Shown here: in pieces, positions 18,965-28,084 of the stretch
How the letters are laid out: each line of letters starts with the position of its first letter
How positions within the stretch are numbered: the stretch's first letter is position 1
From: Sphingobacterium alkalisoli
Lineage (GTDB): Bacteria > Bacteroidota > Bacteroidia > Sphingobacteriales > Sphingobacteriaceae
Assembly (NCBI RefSeq): GCF_005049105.1
Contig: NZ_SUKA01000012.1
Coordinates: 1-64,000 of the forward strand
Direction: 5' to 3'
Length of the DNA stretch: 64,000 bases
Translations under genes and position numbers: made by a program
The notes under the pieces: generated by a model
What the model saw: the letters and a program-made list of their open reading frames with translations, nothing else
What the model was told of the DNA's origin: nothing
Database searches by the model: none

Positions 18965-19719
18965 AAGCCATCATCATAGAAGACGAAGATCTTACGGCAG
19001 AAGATCTTCTTTGCACCTTGAAGCGGTTGGATCCCCACATCGAACTGCTAGCCCGGTTGTCCAGTGTCAAAGAATCCATCGCTTATTTCGCTAAAAAAAC
19101 ACCGGTAGACCTTATTTTCAGTGATATCCAATTGGGTGATGGGGAGTCCTTCGATATTTTCAAAACTATCGTTCCACCCGCTCCCATTGTATTCTGTACC
19201 GCCTATAATCACTATATGATGGAAGCCTTCCAGACCTTCGGACTGGATTACGTTCTCAAGCCCTTCTCGGACGAAAGCATTCAAAAAACCTTAACTAAAT
19301 ACAGGTCGTTGAAAGACAGTTTTAATAAGGGAACACATGAGATGCTATCCGAGCTGCAGACGCAGGCCGTATCAGGAGAACAGCGCCGTAAGTCGATTAT
19401 CGTTATGAACGGCGACAAAATAATCCCCGTGCAATTGAACGACATTGTACTCTGTTACATCGAATTCGACAACGTATTTGTCAAGATAAGTTCCGGCAAA
19501 CAATACCTCGTTAACAAATCGCTGGATGAAATGGAGCAACTACTGGGGGAGGAATTCTTCCGTGTTAACCGGCAGCATGTCCTCAAGCGAGAAGCCATTG
19601 CCTACGCCAATACCGGACTTAGCCGAAAGCTGATGCTAACCCTACACGTGAGTCATCCCATTAAAATCTCCGTGAGCAAAGAAAAATGCAGTGCCTTTCT
19701 ACACTGGTTAGAAGGATAA
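18961..19719 (+). CDS. LytTR-family response regulator
   Basis: The protein has 252 residues. A receiver domain occupies 1-120 with phospho-acceptor Asp55 (FSDIQLGDG) and the conserved Lys in VLKPFSD. A LytTR DNA-binding domain fills the C-terminal ~100 residues (EEFFRVNRQHVLKREAI). It is the partner of the LytS-like kinase upstream. Targets are unknown; LytTR operons often act on nearby genes, here the small HMA-like protein. Confidence 0.92.
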   Translation: MKAIIIEDEDLTAEDLLCTLKRLDPHIELLARLSSVKESIAYFAKKTPVDLIFSDIQLGDGESFDIFKTIVPPAPIVFCTAYNHYMMEAFQTFGLDYVLKPFSDESIQKTLTKYRSLKDSFNKGTHEMLSELQTQAVSGEQRRKSIIVMNGDKIIPVQLNDIVLCYIEFDNVFVKISSGKQYLVNKSLDEMEQLLGEEFFRVNRQHVLKREAIAYANTGLSRKLMLTLHVSHPIKISVSKEKCSAFLHWLEG

Positions 19720-19878
19720 TATACCAACTATACATCCTCATATTTTGACGATTCAGTTGTCAATTTGTCCGCTTCGGCTTCTTTTTCATTTCCCATTTTT
19801 AAAATTCTACCCATATTTGAATTAAGGTAATTACACGGTAATGCCTTGTTTAAAATGAACAACTAAATTCATCATACC

Positions 19879-20151
19879 ATGAAAAAATATGTTTTAATAT
19901 TTAAAACATCCATCCGAACGATATTAGATCGATCCAATCTGATTCAGAAATTATATTCGGTTTCCAAAGATGTAAAATTTGCAACCGTAGACCTCGATGA
20001 TGAAGATTTTATCCTACGAATTGAAAGTACCCGTCGTAATGAAGATTTCATTTCACGATTTCTATCACTAGAAGGACATCAGGTATCCTTTTTGGCAGCA
20101 TTTGAAAAAGACGAGCAAGAAAGACCGTTGATAAGAGCATCATACTATTAA
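19879..20151 (+). CDS. Small HMA-fold-like protein without cysteines
   Basis: The protein has 90 residues. The pattern of beta-strand starts (KKYVLIFKTSI, KFATVDLDDEDFILRIES, HQVSFLAAFE) suggests a ferredoxin-like HMA fold lacking the CxxC ligands. Small proteins with a VDLDDxDxxLRI motif recur in Bacteroidota with unknown function. It follows the LytTR gene by 159 bases on the same strand and could be its target. Confidence 0.6.
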   Translation: MKKYVLIFKTSIRTILDRSNLIQKLYSVSKDVKFATVDLDDEDFILRIESTRRNEDFISRFLSLEGHQVSFLAAFEKDEQERPLIRASYY

Positions 20152-20198
20152 TATGTTAGCTAGATCGTAGTCTTTGTGGAAGTGGGGGTGTTACCTTA

Positions 20199-22124
20199 TT
20201 AAATCAACGCCCCCTCAGCGTTGTCCAGTTGCTCGTAGATGGAATTTTTGGAGATGTATTCCGGCACAATATCTTTCATTGCGGTCACTAAAGCCATTCG
20301 GTCAATACTTTCCGAACAGATCATCGTACATAGCGCCTCAATTTTATATTTTTTTAGAGCTACATCCTCCGTATTGACCTTAGCGATCATGATTTTATCG
20401 TGATGCGTTTTTTGGGTATTTTCATCATTCGCCAATAGCTCCTCATAGGTCTTTTCTCCCGGACGCAATCCGGTAATCTGAATATCAATATCTTCAGGAT
20501 AGCGGAATCCTTTCAATCGGATCATGCGTTTGGCCAGGTCCATTATCTTCACGGGCTGCCCCATATCAAACACAAATATTTCACCACCGTTACCCATCAC
20601 CGCAGCTTCCTGCACCAGTTGGCAGGCTTCTGGAATCGTCATAAAGTAGCGTGTAATATCCGCATGCGTTACCGTGAGCGGTCCCCCTTTTTTCAACTGC
20701 TTTTCAAAGAGTGGGATCACCGACCCATTGGATCCAAGTACATTTCCAAACCGGGTAACGATAAAATTAGTCGTACTTTGCCGATTCAATGCCGACACAT
20801 AGATCTCCGCAATACGTTTTGTCGCTCCCATCACATTGGTAGGGTTGACGGCTTTATCCGTAGAGACCATCACAAATTTTTCTGCACCAAATTCCACAGC
20901 CAGATCCGCTACGTTCTTTGTACCACATACATTGGTACGGATGGATTCATATGGATTTTGTTCCATTAGCGGCACATGCTTATAAGCCGCTGCATGGAAT
21001 ACCACCTGTGGCTTATACTTCGCGAAAACCTGATGCATAAACACCCGATCCCGTACGTTACCCACCTCATAAGAGGACGTCTCTGGCGCGATTTGCAAGA
21101 TTTCCTGCTGCATATCGTAGAGCGCAGATTCCGCCTGATCCAACAAGATAATTCGTTTACAATCACTGTACGCAATCTGCCGTGCCAGCTCCGAGCCGAT
21201 AGAGCCCGCCGCCCCAGTTACCAGGATTACTTTTCCTTGCAACGACGCTTTTACTACCAAGTTATCCAGTTTGATCGACTCACGGCCCAAGAGATCCGTA
21301 ATCTGCAGCGTACGCATTTGCCGTGCGGCCACCTCCCCCTGCAGCAGTTTCGCTGTGGAAGGCATGATCATAATTTTCGCCGGTAACGGCTCCAATATAG
21401 CAGAGATTCGCTTTAAACGCTCCGTATTATTATCATCCAGGGCAATAATAAATTTATCCACGCGTAGATTCTGTACATAATTCTCGTTAACGCAGGCGAT
21501 ATCTTTAATATGAAACCCATTGATCCGCTTTCCAATCCGACTTGGGTTATCATCAACCACAGCCACTACCTTATACTTATTGCGCGTATCATTCTGTAAG
21601 ATATTATAGGTTACTGTGCCCATATTACCCGCCCCAGCAATAACGACCCTACTTACTGTGCGCTCATTCCAAAAAATCCGCTCATAAATCGTGCGGTAGA
21701 ATATCCGTGCAGCTACCATGGTTACGAACGTGAGAAAGGCATGTATAAAAAGCACGCCATATGACAACCTTAGAAACTCAGCGCCTACCGTACCGGGTGT
21801 CAAAACCAAACGTACGACAAAAGAGACAGCAAATAGTATTCCGCCAGCAACAGCAACGGCCGTCATGATATATTGCGCGTCGCGTATTCCCGATTGCCGG
21901 ATTATTCCCTTATAGGTTTTAAAATATAAAAAGCATAAACTGTAGACCAACGTCAAAAATGCTGATTTTTTAAGCATCAACAACAGATCAAAATTACCTT
22001 TAAAGCTGTTAATGATATAATTGGACAGTACATAACATGTCCAAACAATCAGTAAGTCAATCACCAAAACAACCCATCTCGGATTGTCTTTACGCAACCG
22101 TTTAAAAATATGTGCTATTTCCAT
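20199..22124 (-). CDS. Membrane-bound NDP-sugar 4,6-dehydratase (WbpM/CapD/FlaA1 family)
   Basis: The protein has 641 residues. The N-terminus has four hydrophobic helices (about 20-130), followed by a first Rossmann region with GAGNMG. The catalytic SDR domain starts near residue 300 (VTGAAGSIGSELA) and has VFHAAAYKHVPLMEQNP, STDKAVNPTNVMGATKR and TRFGNVLGSNGSV. Large membrane-bound members convert UDP-GlcNAc to UDP-4-keto-6-deoxy sugars for QuiNAc/FucNAc synthesis. It is the most distal gene of the long polysaccharide region and would pair with the reductase near 48 kb and the WbpL-like transferase near 49 kb; this pathway is inference. Confidence 0.9.
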   Translation of the reverse strand: MEIAHIFKRLRKDNPRWVVLVIDLLIVWTCYVLSNYIINSFKGNFDLLLMLKKSAFLTLVYSLCFLYFKTYKGIIRQSGIRDAQYIMTAVAVAGGILFAVSFVVRLVLTPGTVGAEFLRLSYGVLFIHAFLTFVTMVAARIFYRTIYERIFWNERTVSRVVIAGAGNMGTVTYNILQNDTRNKYKVVAVVDDNPSRIGKRINGFHIKDIACVNENYVQNLRVDKFIIALDDNNTERLKRISAILEPLPAKIMIMPSTAKLLQGEVAARQMRTLQITDLLGRESIKLDNLVVKASLQGKVILVTGAAGSIGSELARQIAYSDCKRIILLDQAESALYDMQQEILQIAPETSSYEVGNVRDRVFMHQVFAKYKPQVVFHAAAYKHVPLMEQNPYESIRTNVCGTKNVADLAVEFGAEKFVMVSTDKAVNPTNVMGATKRIAEIYVSALNRQSTTNFIVTRFGNVLGSNGSVIPLFEKQLKKGGPLTVTHADITRYFMTIPEACQLVQEAAVMGNGGEIFVFDMGQPVKIMDLAKRMIRLKGFRYPEDIDIQITGLRPGEKTYEELLANDENTQKTHHDKIMIAKVNTEDVALKKYKIEALCTMICSESIDRMALVTAMKDIVPEYISKNSIYEQLDNAEGALI

Positions 22125-22302
22125 TAAATTTTTTAACTACACAAATATGCCTTAGGGCAACATTGTTTTTTCACAACATCAAAGACTGTAACAAAAAGCA
22201 CACCAAAACAGCAAAATAGCGAAACGGACTCAATAGTTTATTTTAGATGTTACGACAAGAGATATCTGGACTACAAGTTAGTTATTTTTTTACGAAAAAG
22301 AA

Positions 22303-22330
22303 ACCCAGCTGAATGGCGATTCAGCTGGGT
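22303..22330 (-). terminator. Terminator of the OmpA-fimbrillin operon
   Basis: A perfect 12-bp stem (acccagctgaat / attcagctgggt) with a 4-base loop is followed in minus-strand reading by a T-rich tract (ttctttttcg). It lies 28 bases after the fimbrillin stop and separates that operon from the dehydratase gene. Confidence 0.85.
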
Positions 22331-22357
22331 TCTTATAATTTTGAAATTAAATTATCG

Positions 22358-23938
22358 TTAATTTGCCTTCACGCAACGAATGCTATGCCCTTGTGGAAAA
22401 TAATTCGTATTATAGTTAGAAGTAGACTGCAAGTTGAAATTCATTCGCCAGAAATTCTCCCCACCTGATGAAGTCGTCGTCCAGTAGGAGCCTTCATCGG
22501 CATGGGCCGAGCTAACCGTGCTCCTTCCGTCTTGTCCTATATACCCTGCTACCGGCAAGAATAGATACTTATCCTGATCAGCAACAGCAGGTTGACTCGT
22601 CGTCCCGAAGTAGATACCACGAACCCCATTGTACGTCGCTTCGGAGCGAGGCCAATAGATTATATTAAACTGCTCACCACCTGTCAGCTTCTCTAACTCC
22701 GCTCTAGAAGGCGTTTTCCAGTTACCGCCATTGCTTTGCACTTTGGTACATGGATCGGTGCCGGTAGTATAGGTTGTACTTCCTCTCGATCTATCCACAG
22801 GCCGCGAAGCGCTTACAGGGAATAAAGAGTTTAATGGCCAATAATTACCGAACACGGCTTGATTAGCTGCGAAGGAATAGACTCCGGTAGTCGGATTATA
22901 AACTAGATTACCTGGCGCCCATGTTAATCCACCAATGTCGATTCCATCTGGTTTTTTCAACTTTAGCTCCATCGTATAGCGCACACCCGGGGTTATCTTC
23001 AATCCTTCTAGCACCAAAGGTGTGGTTCTCGCTGTCCCACCTATAGTGGCCGATGAAATCGTAAATTTACCATTGGTTACGGCCGGTGAACACACGATTG
23101 TAGCTGCACTGGTTGAAGTGTTCGCTCCAGTTGGGAACGACACGGTCTTTCCTGCAGATGCTACCGCACCATAAGTAATCGCTCCGTTTTGGAGTTTAAC
23201 ATCCACCTTAGAGCGGTGTGGTTCAATACGGGCCGCAATAGCTGTAATAACACCCACAGCAGAAGCATCCAGTACGGTATTGATCTGACTGAATTGATGT
23301 TTCAAGATTATATCCAAGCTATTATCGCCGCTGGTCAATTGCACATTAGACGTTACATCATACATGAAATCAGCATCACCGCTGATCGACGTTAGCTTAG
23401 CAACAGAAAGCGACTGCGCAGGATCAACTGCTGGCACCGTGCTGTTGCTTCGAACTGAATAAGATACGAATGTATAGGTTTTCCCTGTAAACAACCCAAA
23501 AGGTTCCGGATTCGGTGCACCAGCACTATATACCTTATCAGCGACATACGCACCAGTTTCCTGATCGTAAACCACCACGCGATACTGTACACCTGCCGGC
23601 AACGGATCGCGATCGACAGTCGTCGCCGCTAATTTTGTCAATCCATTACCATTAGATGCTGGCACCAATGTCGCTACCAACTGGTAAGTGTCATCAAATG
23701 GCACAGCAACTTGCTGTACTGCGGACTCTGACTGTTGCCCTTTCAGGTTCGTGGAGCCTACCTTCACGAGGCTTGATGTACCAGTCTGTACGCCCTGAAG
23801 GTTTACCTTCACGGATGCTGCCCCGTTTCCCATATTCATTTCCTCTTTACCGCACGAAACAACGAATACCGTGCACGCAATAAAAGCGATTAAGGCACCC
23901 TTGCCACGCTTTATGTTAACCCATTGAAAACTCTTCAT
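22358..23938 (-). CDS. Fimbrillin-family lipoprotein with FISUMP-like C-terminal domain
   Basis: The protein has 526 residues from the ATG at 23938; an earlier TTG is unlikely. It begins with a lipoprotein signal (IAFIACTVFVVSC, then GKEEMN). Residues to about 340 look like fimbrillin/Mfa-type beta-sandwich domains (TGKTYTFVSYSVRSNS, QLTSGDNSLDIILKHQFSQI). The C-terminal ~170 residues look like a FISUMP (Fib_succ_major) domain: NGGNWKTPSRAELEKL, GIYFGTTSQP, GSYWTTTSSGGENFWRMNF and HSIRCVK. It is likely a surface lipoprotein or a fimbrial subunit. The gene follows a small YxxP peptide by 17 bases in one operon. Confidence 0.82.
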   Translation of the reverse strand: MKSFQWVNIKRGKGALIAFIACTVFVVSCGKEEMNMGNGAASVKVNLQGVQTGTSSLVKVGSTNLKGQQSESAVQQVAVPFDDTYQLVATLVPASNGNGLTKLAATTVDRDPLPAGVQYRVVVYDQETGAYVADKVYSAGAPNPEPFGLFTGKTYTFVSYSVRSNSTVPAVDPAQSLSVAKLTSISGDADFMYDVTSNVQLTSGDNSLDIILKHQFSQINTVLDASAVGVITAIAARIEPHRSKVDVKLQNGAITYGAVASAGKTVSFPTGANTSTSAATIVCSPAVTNGKFTISSATIGGTARTTPLVLEGLKITPGVRYTMELKLKKPDGIDIGGLTWAPGNLVYNPTTGVYSFAANQAVFGNYWPLNSLFPVSASRPVDRSRGSTTYTTGTDPCTKVQSNGGNWKTPSRAELEKLTGGEQFNIIYWPRSEATYNGVRGIYFGTTSQPAVADQDKYLFLPVAGYIGQDGRSTVSSAHADEGSYWTTTSSGGENFWRMNFNLQSTSNYNTNYFPQGHSIRCVKAN

Positions 23939-23955
23939 GTCAGATATATATTCGG

Positions 23956-24150
23956 TTACCAATTAAGTTCATATTGTTTATTCTCTTCTGTTTCCCACTC
24001 CTCCTGTACAAAATCTCCCTCGGCATGCGGTGATACAAAAGCAGAAGCCGTTGCAATTCCTTGTTCCAATTCTATAATCTCTACTTCTATCGTCGGTGCG
24101 ATATAAGGCAATAATTCCTTCGTATTCATATTTTTATACACTAATGTCAT
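23956..24150 (-). CDS. Small YxxP-containing peptide of a fimbrillin operon
   Basis: The peptide has 64 residues (57 from the ATG at 24129). The core phrase LPYIAPTIEVEIIELEQGIA, followed by TASAF, is characteristic of small proteins found next to fimbrillins in Bacteroidota; the tail is acidic and Trp-containing (VQEEWETEEN). No signal peptide is obvious. YIAPTI matches the YxxPxL/I pattern that PqqD-like leader-binding domains recognise in lasso-peptide leaders, so it is a candidate substrate of the PqqD-containing cassette about 8 kb upstream; that link is a hypothesis. It lies between the OmpA gene and fimbrillin. Confidence 0.65.
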   Translation of the reverse strand: MTLVYKNMNTKELLPYIAPTIEVEIIELEQGIATASAFVSPHAEGDFVQEEWETEENKQYELNW

Positions 24151-24165
24151 TGTATTCGTTTCGGT

Positions 24166-25389
24166 TTAGTATCCTATGGTGATCACGGCACGACTTAATC
24201 GCGGATCGTCATAATACATATTATCTACACCTCCCTCGTGCGATACTTCCAATTGCGACAGCGGTACGCCAAACTCCCGAACCAATACGTTACAAACCGC
24301 CTGTGCGCGCTCTTTACTTAATCTCTTATTGGTACTTTCCGAACCAGTGCCTTTATCCGCGTAACCCGTAATCCGGTATTTCACATCCGTTCCCCCTTCT
24401 TTCATTACCTTAGCCAAGAAACCAAGATTTACACGCATATCGTTCGAGATCACACTTTTATTGATCGGGAAGGTCAGTAAAACCGGTGCGGCGATCACCC
24501 GTTTCTCTACGATCACATCCGTAATCGATTCGTTGCCCGATTGTGCTAACTGTTTACGTAAAGATTCATTGTCGTTTGCCAGTTGATTTACTTTATCCCG
24601 CAATGCACTTAGTTCCTTCTCATCATAACGTATCGTGGTGGTGGTACTCTTTTTCCAGTCGCGGTTTTTGAATCGATATTTAATTCCTACGGCAGCTGTA
24701 AGCAGACCATCCTGCCTCCGTTCTCCCGCCTCACCGTCAAAGCGATCGTTTACCATGCTTCCCCGGATATCCAACGTAATATCGACAGATTTGCTCACCC
24801 GAAAAGAATTAAACAGACCGAGGTTCGCACTCACTTCCCGTGCTACCGGCTCCTCACCCGTGTACATCCATCCTAGACCCACATAAGGGCTGACTGTATA
24901 AACGCGATCCGACTTATAACCACCAAGCATATTCGTCAAGTTAAAAAACACATCCCCATGCGCATGGTAATAATCAAATTGCTGTTTCGACAACCCCTGC
25001 GACGCATCATATACTTCACCGGTAGAATGGCTACCATTCTGTGTAGCGCCTTTAATTGTTAAACCGTTTACCGCTAAGCGCACCCCAATGCCCGGTGTAA
25101 ACCATTTGCCCACATACAGCTCAAATCCTGGCGTGAGACGTTCATTAAATTTCATCTGTTTATTGTGGTCTCCGTAAAAAATCTGCGCACCCGCTCCAGC
25201 ACCGACAAACCAATTGTCGAAAAAACGATTGGTTTCCACTTTATATCGATCGGATGATTCTTCCACCAATGTATCTGCTTTCAAACGAATGGCCTGCCCC
25301 TGTGCATAGCTCACTGACACAATAAACATAGCCGTAATGACCACTACATTTCTCATATCTTTTAAAAAAAATCCAATTATATTTTTCAT
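24166..25389 (-). CDS. OmpA-family outer-membrane protein
   Basis: The protein has 407 residues from the ATG at 25389; the upstream TTG falls inside a promoter-like box. A signal segment ends near SYAQG. An N-terminal barrel-like domain spans about 30-235 (WFVGAGAGAQIFYGD, GKWFTPGIGVRLAV). A short coiled-coil (LRDKVNQLANDNESLRKQL) leads to an OmpA C-terminal peptidoglycan-binding domain (YRITGYADKGTGSES, NKRLSKERAQAVCNVL). The arrangement suits an outer-membrane anchor for the fimbrillin encoded downstream, as with OmpA-like proteins in other Bacteroidota fimbrial operons. Confidence 0.85.
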   Translation of the reverse strand: MKNIIGFFLKDMRNVVVITAMFIVSVSYAQGQAIRLKADTLVEESSDRYKVETNRFFDNWFVGAGAGAQIFYGDHNKQMKFNERLTPGFELYVGKWFTPGIGVRLAVNGLTIKGATQNGSHSTGEVYDASQGLSKQQFDYYHAHGDVFFNLTNMLGGYKSDRVYTVSPYVGLGWMYTGEEPVAREVSANLGLFNSFRVSKSVDITLDIRGSMVNDRFDGEAGERRQDGLLTAAVGIKYRFKNRDWKKSTTTTIRYDEKELSALRDKVNQLANDNESLRKQLAQSGNESITDVIVEKRVIAAPVLLTFPINKSVISNDMRVNLGFLAKVMKEGGTDVKYRITGYADKGTGSESTNKRLSKERAQAVCNVLVREFGVPLSQLEVSHEGGVDNMYYDDPRLSRAVITIGY

Positions 25390-25446
25390 CTTATTTGATC
25401 TCCGCTTAGTCGTATTTAATATTGCTAACACGTTACTAATCTGAAA

Positions 25447-25454
25447 CAAAAGTA
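25447..25454 (-). promoter_or_regulatory. Candidate -7 element of the OmpA-fimbrillin operon
   Basis: TACTTTTG on the minus strand matches TAnnTTTG and lies 57 bases upstream of the chosen OmpA start. A good -33 TTG is not visible. Confidence 0.4.
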
Positions 25455-25670
25455 GGGAAGATCACTTTATACTTCTGTATATGTCGGCGCATATAGTTTT
25501 TTTTGTAGCGCAATCACTACACACTGGTTAATTCGCGTTGCGCAACATAGGACTAGCGCTTACGGCCAAGGAAATCTTCGTTTCATCCATAAATAAAACT
25601 TTCATGATCCATTGAATCACCAACAGGCATGAAAGTTCTTGATGGCCTTTGAGAATAGACACTTTCAGAA

Positions 25671-25698
25671 AAAAAACCGTTCAGGTGAACGGTTTTTT
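25671..25698 (-). terminator. Terminator of the first polysaccharide export operon
   Basis: A near-perfect palindrome with aaaaaaccgttca and tgaacggtttttt arms gives a stem flanked by A and T runs, so it can work in both directions. It sits 27 bases after the Wzc-1 stop. A sequence-similar hairpin (accgtct/agacggt) follows the second Wzc gene. Confidence 0.8.
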
Positions 25699-25724
25699 TA
25701 GGAGGCATCCGATAGATAATTACA

Positions 25725-28079
25725 TTAGGTCTTGGTATTTCCGTAGCCATAACCATAGCCGTAACCATACCCATAACCGTAACCGTAACCCATTTTTCCT
25801 TTGCGAATGCCGTTCAATAAAATAGCCATGTTTGTCAGTTTCCCCTGGCGATGAAGCTTGTCCAATTCCGGCAATTGCCTTCTGTCCATTTTACCGGCCC
25901 GTACCACAAAAAGAGTTAACTCCGATATACGGTCTACAATCGCTGCATCGGCTACCAGTGCCACTGGTACATTATCCACAATAACATAATCGTAATTACT
26001 TTTCAGTGCAGCAATTAACTCATCCAATCTTCCTCCAAGTAAGAGCTCCACCGGGTTAGGGGCGATGGTTCCAATGGGCACGATATCGACACTGTTTGCA
26101 AACTCATTCTTATACACAATATCGCTCCAGGCCACATTGGCGTCCGAGAGGTAATGCGTTACCCCTTTCCTTCTACCCTTCAGGGATTTGCTTAGTGTAC
26201 CCTTCCGCAGATCCAGATCGAGCAACACCACCCTTTTTTGGAGAAAACTGAAGCTCGCCGCTAAGTTCATGGCCGTAAAGGTCTTTCCGGCACCAATATT
26301 AAAGGAGGTAAACGTAATCACCTGTAGTGTCTTATCGGCGGAGGCCATAAAACCAATATTCGTACGCAGTATCCGAAAAGCTTCCGTTACCGGATCTCCT
26401 CCTTGTGCTTCGATAACCAAATTCCCCTCTTTAGAACGCCGTCGTTTGTCCGAAAATGGAATTTCTCCCAAGAACGGAGTCGTCACGGCACCTTCAATAT
26501 CCTTTCGATTGCGTACCCCGGTATCCAAAAGTAACATGAGCAACAGCACGACCGCCGGGATTGCCGCCCCGATCCCCACACCCAGTGCCACTTTGCTAAA
26601 GCGGCTGGGGTATATCGGCGCACTGGATCCAGAAGCCGGATCAATAATTCGTACATTGTCGTCCGTCATTGCCTGATTGAGCGAATTTTCCTCCCTTCTG
26701 TTCAGCAAGAAAATATACAGCTCTTCTTTCACCTTTTGCTGGCGCTCGACAGATAGCATCACCCGCTCCTTCGGAGGGATAGATTGCACCTTACTGCGCG
26801 CCGCACCCCCTTCGCGCTGTGCATTCCGTAATTTAATACGTAGTCCGGCTAAGGTATTTTCGATTGAGCGATCGATATTTTTGCGCATAGCCTGTAGGGC
26901 ATTGTCCAGATCCTGAATGATCGGATTCGAAAAACTTCCACCTTCCACCAGACGGTTGCGTTTTAGTAACGCTACGTTGTATTCGTTAATCTGGCTTTCG
27001 ATGTTCATATCCACCAGTCCCGTATTGTTCGGAATAAGGTCATTTCGCCGTTCCGCATCCTCTAGGTACTGTTTCATGAGTTCCACCAACTTCATTTGCG
27101 TTTCCGCTGCATTTCCCTCCGCGTAGTAGGTTTGGCTTTCCGAGGAGTACATCTGCCGGGAAGACGCCAGATCTAAACCCTGGTTTGCTATCCGTAAGCG
27201 TTCCAGGTCAGATTCGACTAACCCTAGTTCGCTCTCGATAATATCAATCCGCTCGCGGATAAAATCCGCCGTATTTACAGCAATGCGATTTTTATCGTCT
27301 ATAGCCTCTTCATTATACACCGTAATTAACATGGTAATCACGTCCTCCGCGCGTCGGGGAGAATTATCTTCCATCGATATCTGCAACAGCGCCGCATCAT
27401 CTTCCATTTGCCGAATGTTCATCCTACCCATAAAATAGCCGACCATCGCTTCCCTAGGGTTTTTACTCACCCTTATTTCATTGGTAAATGCTGCGAGGCT
27501 ATATGCATCCGTCGGTCTTACGGCGAGCACCCCTACCGGAGTACGTACCTTTTCATTGAACTTTACGATAAATCGTTGCTCCATGTCCCCTTTGGAAAAA
27601 CCCGACATGAGCACTGTGCTATCGTCGTTTCGGGAAACCGTGAACGAAAAATTGTCCTCCGTACGTACGTCCTCAAAACTTATTTGTATGGGTGCATCGG
27701 TATACAGTTCCGTATTCCGCAGTCCCTGCCGTACGCTGTAGCTTACGTCGGCATTAAGTCGACTTATCGTCCGGCGCATAAGCTCCTTCGATCGCAACTG
27801 CAAAATTTCGCCGGCTACGTTAACCACGTTATAGCTGTTACTTCGCGATATCCGTGCTGTAGAAACGGTATTTGCCGGCGTCTTAATCATCACCGTTTGC
27901 GTGCGGCTGTAGATAAAGGCCGTCTTATTGTATTGATATAGGTAATAACCTCCAAAGATCAAAATCGACAATACAAACCATTTCCAGTGAAACAGAAGGT
28001 ATTTAAGAATATCAATCACATTGATCGACTTTTCTTCCTTCTCTTGTACTAGGTAATTAGTCGCTGCACTATTTTCCAT
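25725..28079 (-). CDS. Wzc-type chain-length regulator/tyrosine autokinase (locus 1)
   Basis: The protein has 784 residues. It has an N-terminal Wzz domain with a first membrane helix near 33-52, long periplasmic coiled coils, and a second helix near 505-530. The cytoplasmic BY-kinase domain has a divergent Walker A (FNIGAGKTFTAMNLA), Walker A' (VVLLDLDLRKG) and Walker B (YDYVIVDNVPVALV). The C-terminus is a Gly-Tyr repeat with eight tyrosines, the autophosphorylation cluster. It forms the export complex with the Wza protein encoded 6 bases upstream and controls polymer length. A terminator follows directly. Confidence 0.93.
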   Translation of the reverse strand: MENSAATNYLVQEKEEKSINVIDILKYLLFHWKWFVLSILIFGGYYLYQYNKTAFIYSRTQTVMIKTPANTVSTARISRSNSYNVVNVAGEILQLRSKELMRRTISRLNADVSYSVRQGLRNTELYTDAPIQISFEDVRTEDNFSFTVSRNDDSTVLMSGFSKGDMEQRFIVKFNEKVRTPVGVLAVRPTDAYSLAAFTNEIRVSKNPREAMVGYFMGRMNIRQMEDDAALLQISMEDNSPRRAEDVITMLITVYNEEAIDDKNRIAVNTADFIRERIDIIESELGLVESDLERLRIANQGLDLASSRQMYSSESQTYYAEGNAAETQMKLVELMKQYLEDAERRNDLIPNNTGLVDMNIESQINEYNVALLKRNRLVEGGSFSNPIIQDLDNALQAMRKNIDRSIENTLAGLRIKLRNAQREGGAARSKVQSIPPKERVMLSVERQQKVKEELYIFLLNRREENSLNQAMTDDNVRIIDPASGSSAPIYPSRFSKVALGVGIGAAIPAVVLLLMLLLDTGVRNRKDIEGAVTTPFLGEIPFSDKRRRSKEGNLVIEAQGGDPVTEAFRILRTNIGFMASADKTLQVITFTSFNIGAGKTFTAMNLAASFSFLQKRVVLLDLDLRKGTLSKSLKGRRKGVTHYLSDANVAWSDIVYKNEFANSVDIVPIGTIAPNPVELLLGGRLDELIAALKSNYDYVIVDNVPVALVADAAIVDRISELTLFVVRAGKMDRRQLPELDKLHRQGKLTNMAILLNGIRKGKMGYGYGYGYGYGYGYGYGNTKT

Positions 28080-28084
28080 GTTTA

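Larger units (their letters stand above)
25390..25724. other. Intergenic region between Wzc-1 and the OmpA-fimbrillin operon
   Basis: This 335-base gap holds a strong terminator for the polysaccharide operon (25671-25698), a 10-bp inverted repeat (aactttcatg 25597-25606 and catgaaagtt 25628-25637) and a minus-strand TACTTTTG box at 25447-25454 that fits the -7 consensus. Together these say the OmpA-peptide-fimbrillin genes form a separate transcription unit. No ORF here is convincing. Confidence 0.55.

Noticed and set aside
20179-20209. Possible GC-rich stem (gggggtgtt / caacgcccc) between the HMA-like gene and the dehydratase
   Set aside because: It has no T-run and overlaps the dehydratase stop; too weak to call a terminator.
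25583-25774. Minus-strand frame of 63 codons overlapping Wzc-1
   Set aside because: It is a shadow of the Gly-Tyr tail codons and the terminator.
25737-25793. Repetitive DNA coding the Gly-Tyr tail of Wzc-1
   Set aside because: It looks like a tandem DNA repeat, but it is explained by the protein's tyrosine cluster and codon choice varies between units.
27408-27941. Long plus-strand frame antisense to Wzc-1
   Set aside because: It lies wholly within a well-supported gene and has no domain; it is an antisense shadow.
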